A stretch of DNA of 42,463 nt, from positions 1-42,463 of the forward strand of contig NHEX02000005.1 in NCBI GenBank assembly GCA_002171475.2, read 5' to 3'. This stretch comes from Flavobacteriales bacterium TMED96. GTDB taxonomy: Bacteria; Bacteroidota; Bacteroidia; Flavobacteriales; Flavobacteriaceae. Shown here in pieces: positions 41,192 through 42,463 of this stretch. A program made the position numbers and the translations under genes. The notes beneath the pieces were generated by a model. The model had not been told where the DNA came from. It worked only from the letters and a program-made list of their open reading frames with translations, and ran no database searches. Numbering within the stretch: position 1 is the first letter of the stretch; each line of letters starts with the position of its first letter.

Positions 41192-42463
41192 ACTAACAAC
41201 TTTTTTAAGTCTTCAACTGAATTAGCCTCGGAAATTTTTTTGTCATGTCTTTGTCTTAAAATCCTGGGGAAACGTACTGAAACTCCACTTTTGTGTCTAG
41301 ACGACAACGAGACTCCCTCAAACGCTATTTCAAAAACAAGTAGAGGTTTTACTTGTCTTACTGGACCAAATCTATTTAATGTGTTTTGTTTTACAAATCT
41401 GTCAACCTCTTTTATTTCTTTGTCATTGAGTCCTGAATATGCTTTAGCAAAAGTTACCAATTCTCCGTTATTCCATAATGCAAACGTGTAATCTGTGTAT
41501 AAATTTGTTCTTCTACCGTGACCTCTCATTGCATAAGTCAAAACTGCATCAATAGTCTTTGGATCAGATTTCCATTTCCACCAATTCCCCTTTATTCTTC
41601 CAACTTCATACTTTGAGTTTTTTCTTTTAATCATCAATCCTTCACTCTTTTTTTTACCAGCATTCTCCCTTTCTTTTTTGACTTCTTCCCAACTTTTAAA
41701 TTTCATGTATTTCGATAATCTAACCGGTGACGAGAGGTTTGTATTGTTTTTTAAAATGACCTCTAATTTTTTTTGTCTCTCAAATAAAGGTAAGGTCCTT
41801 ATATCCTTACCTTCAGTTTCTAGAAGATCGTAAGCCATTATTATAATAGGGTTTTCATGCAAATCCTTTTTGGAAATATTTTTTTTCCCAATCCTTTTTT
41901 GCAAAGTGTTAAAATCTCCAATTACTCCATTTTTAAAAGGTAATAATTCACCATCTATAACCGTTCCATTAGGAACTTGTTGTGATAAAATTTTTAGTTC
42001 AGGGAAATTTTTTGTTATCAGATCTTCACCTCTACTCCATAAGTAATAATTATCATCTCTAACAATTAATTGTGCTCTCATACCATCCCACTTATGTTCT
42101 ATATTCCATTCACTTACATCCGATTTTAAAAATAAATCTAAATCTATAGGATAAGCTAGATAAAACGGGTATGGTTTTGATAGTTGATCTTTTGGGTCAG
42201 GATTGATTATTAATTTTTCTAGAGTAGTTGTCTGTGGATCCCATTCTCCCATTAAGCGGTGAGAAATAATGTGTTCTTCAATATTTACTGCTTTGGACAA
42301 AGCTCTGGTCATTAATTTTTGGCTAATACCAATTCTAAATCCACCGGTTAAAATTTTATTAAATACAAATCTTTCATAGTTGTTAAATCCCTTCCATCTT
42401 TTCAATATATATTTTTTTTTCTCTTCATCTGTTTTATCTTTTAATGATATTATTTCTTTAATG
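41188..42463 (-). CDS. Ligase-associated ATP-dependent DNA ligase (5' end cut by window edge)
   Basis: The minus frame is open from the window edge (42462) to a stop at 41188; about 100-150 N-terminal residues are missing. The adenylation lysine lies in IEHKWDGMRAQLIV (KxDG motif I), followed by WSRGEDLI, VIDGELLPF (motif III), ligase motif IV in EGLMIKRKNSKYEVGR and GNWWKWK (motif V). The OB-fold domain ends with SGVSVRFPRILRQRHDK. It seals nicks with ATP, unlike the NAD-dependent housekeeping LigA. The fit is to the bacterial ligase of the DNA-damage cluster with a helicase, an exonuclease (not in the window; probably upstream) and PdeM. A TTG at 42405 is only an internal codon. Confidence 0.93.
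   Translation of the reverse strand, partial: IKEIISLKDKTDEEKKKYILKRWKGFNNYERFVFNKILTGGFRIGISQKLMTRALSKAVNIEEHIISHRLMGEWDPQTTTLEKLIINPDPKDQLSKPYPFYLAYPIDLDLFLKSDVSEWNIEHKWDGMRAQLIVRDDNYYLWSRGEDLITKNFPELKILSQQVPNGTVIDGELLPFKNGVIGDFNTLQKRIGKKNISKKDLHENPIIIMAYDLLETEGKDIRTLPLFERQKKLEVILKNNTNLSSPVRLSKYMKFKSWEEVKKERENAGKKKSEGLMIKRKNSKYEVGRIKGNWWKWKSDPKTIDAVLTYAMRGHGRRTNLYTDYTFALWNNGELVTFAKAYSGLNDKEIKEVDRFVKQNTLNRFGPVRQVKPLLVFEIAFEGVSLSSRHKSGVSVRFPRILRQRHDKKISEANSVEDLKKLLV

Noticed and set aside
1-42463. CRISPR arrays, insertion sequences, tRNA or rRNA genes
   Set aside because: No regular spaced repeats, transposase genes, terminal inverted repeats, tRNA cloverleaf or rRNA stretches were seen on reading; the recombinase-like piece in SdhA is the only trace of mobile DNA.

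Overview
The window reads as a chromosomal segment of an AT-rich member of the Flavobacteriia (Bacteroidetes), probably marine and fairly streamlined. Several points support this. Start regions have no strong Shine-Dalgarno sequences. Several promoters match the Bacteroidetes pattern TTG/TTTG...TAnnTTTG. Genes overlap by ATGA or TAATG, and some convergent genes share stop codons. Gene families include a Mn-type (class Id-like) ribonucleotide reductase beta subunit with an ATP-cone, a HemJ-dependent heme pathway, a single-polypeptide-anchor type B succinate dehydrogenase and the Bacteroidetes ligase-associated DNA damage cluster. I see no rRNA, tRNA, CRISPR array or complete mobile element.

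Layout. Positions 1-7,068 hold the 3'-truncated nrdB, a 438-bp gap with possible RNA structure, a DUF3109 gene divergent from a small membrane protein, and a minus-strand run (DnaJ/TerB protein, HupE/UreJ, dCMP deaminase, S41 protease). A plus-strand bacilliredoxin faces a crotonase gene. Positions 6,292-18,284 form a bidirectional heme locus. On the minus strand lie an AraC-type regulator, hemH, a MATE transporter, hemJ, a sensor kinase and the crotonase. On the plus strand lie hemA, hemC, hemD, hemE, hemF and hemB, tightly overlapped. Apart from hemL (not in the window), this is the full path from glutamyl-tRNA to protoheme, using the O2-dependent HemF and the membrane oxidase HemJ. Positions 18,281-27,792 hold housekeeping and envelope genes: DUF885 peptidase, serine hydrolase, 3'-5' exonuclease, a frameshifted aldo/keto reductase, exonuclease III, glycyl-tRNA synthetase, an Ig-like lipoprotein and a nitrilase-family omega-amidase. 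Positions 27,813-31,583 are sdhC-sdhA-sdhB. Positions 31,768-36,175 hold an aminopeptidase P, feoA-feoB with a small Cys-rich partner gene, and a SCO copper chaperone. Positions 36,284-42,463 hold rseP, a small secreted protein and the cluster ligase-helicase-phosphoesterase.

The most unusual observation is SdhA. It carries about 85 extra N-terminal residues that resemble the arm-type DNA-binding domain of Bacteroidetes tyrosine recombinases, fused in frame to an otherwise normal flavoprotein. The usual start site has been lost, and the only usable in-frame start is a TTG before the extra domain. Three other genes carry single lesions: an in-frame amber codon in rseP at a tryptophan position, and +1 shifts in A9 and A10 tracts of the helicase and the aldo/keto reductase. 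These could be assembly errors, slippage sites or real decay. The genes are otherwise well preserved.

The genes connect around iron, heme and respiration. FeoAB brings in Fe(II), the hem genes make heme, SDH uses heme b and Fe-S clusters, and SCO matures cytochrome oxidase. The ligase cluster and exonucleases belong to DNA repair, and NrdB with dCMP deaminase to dNTP supply.
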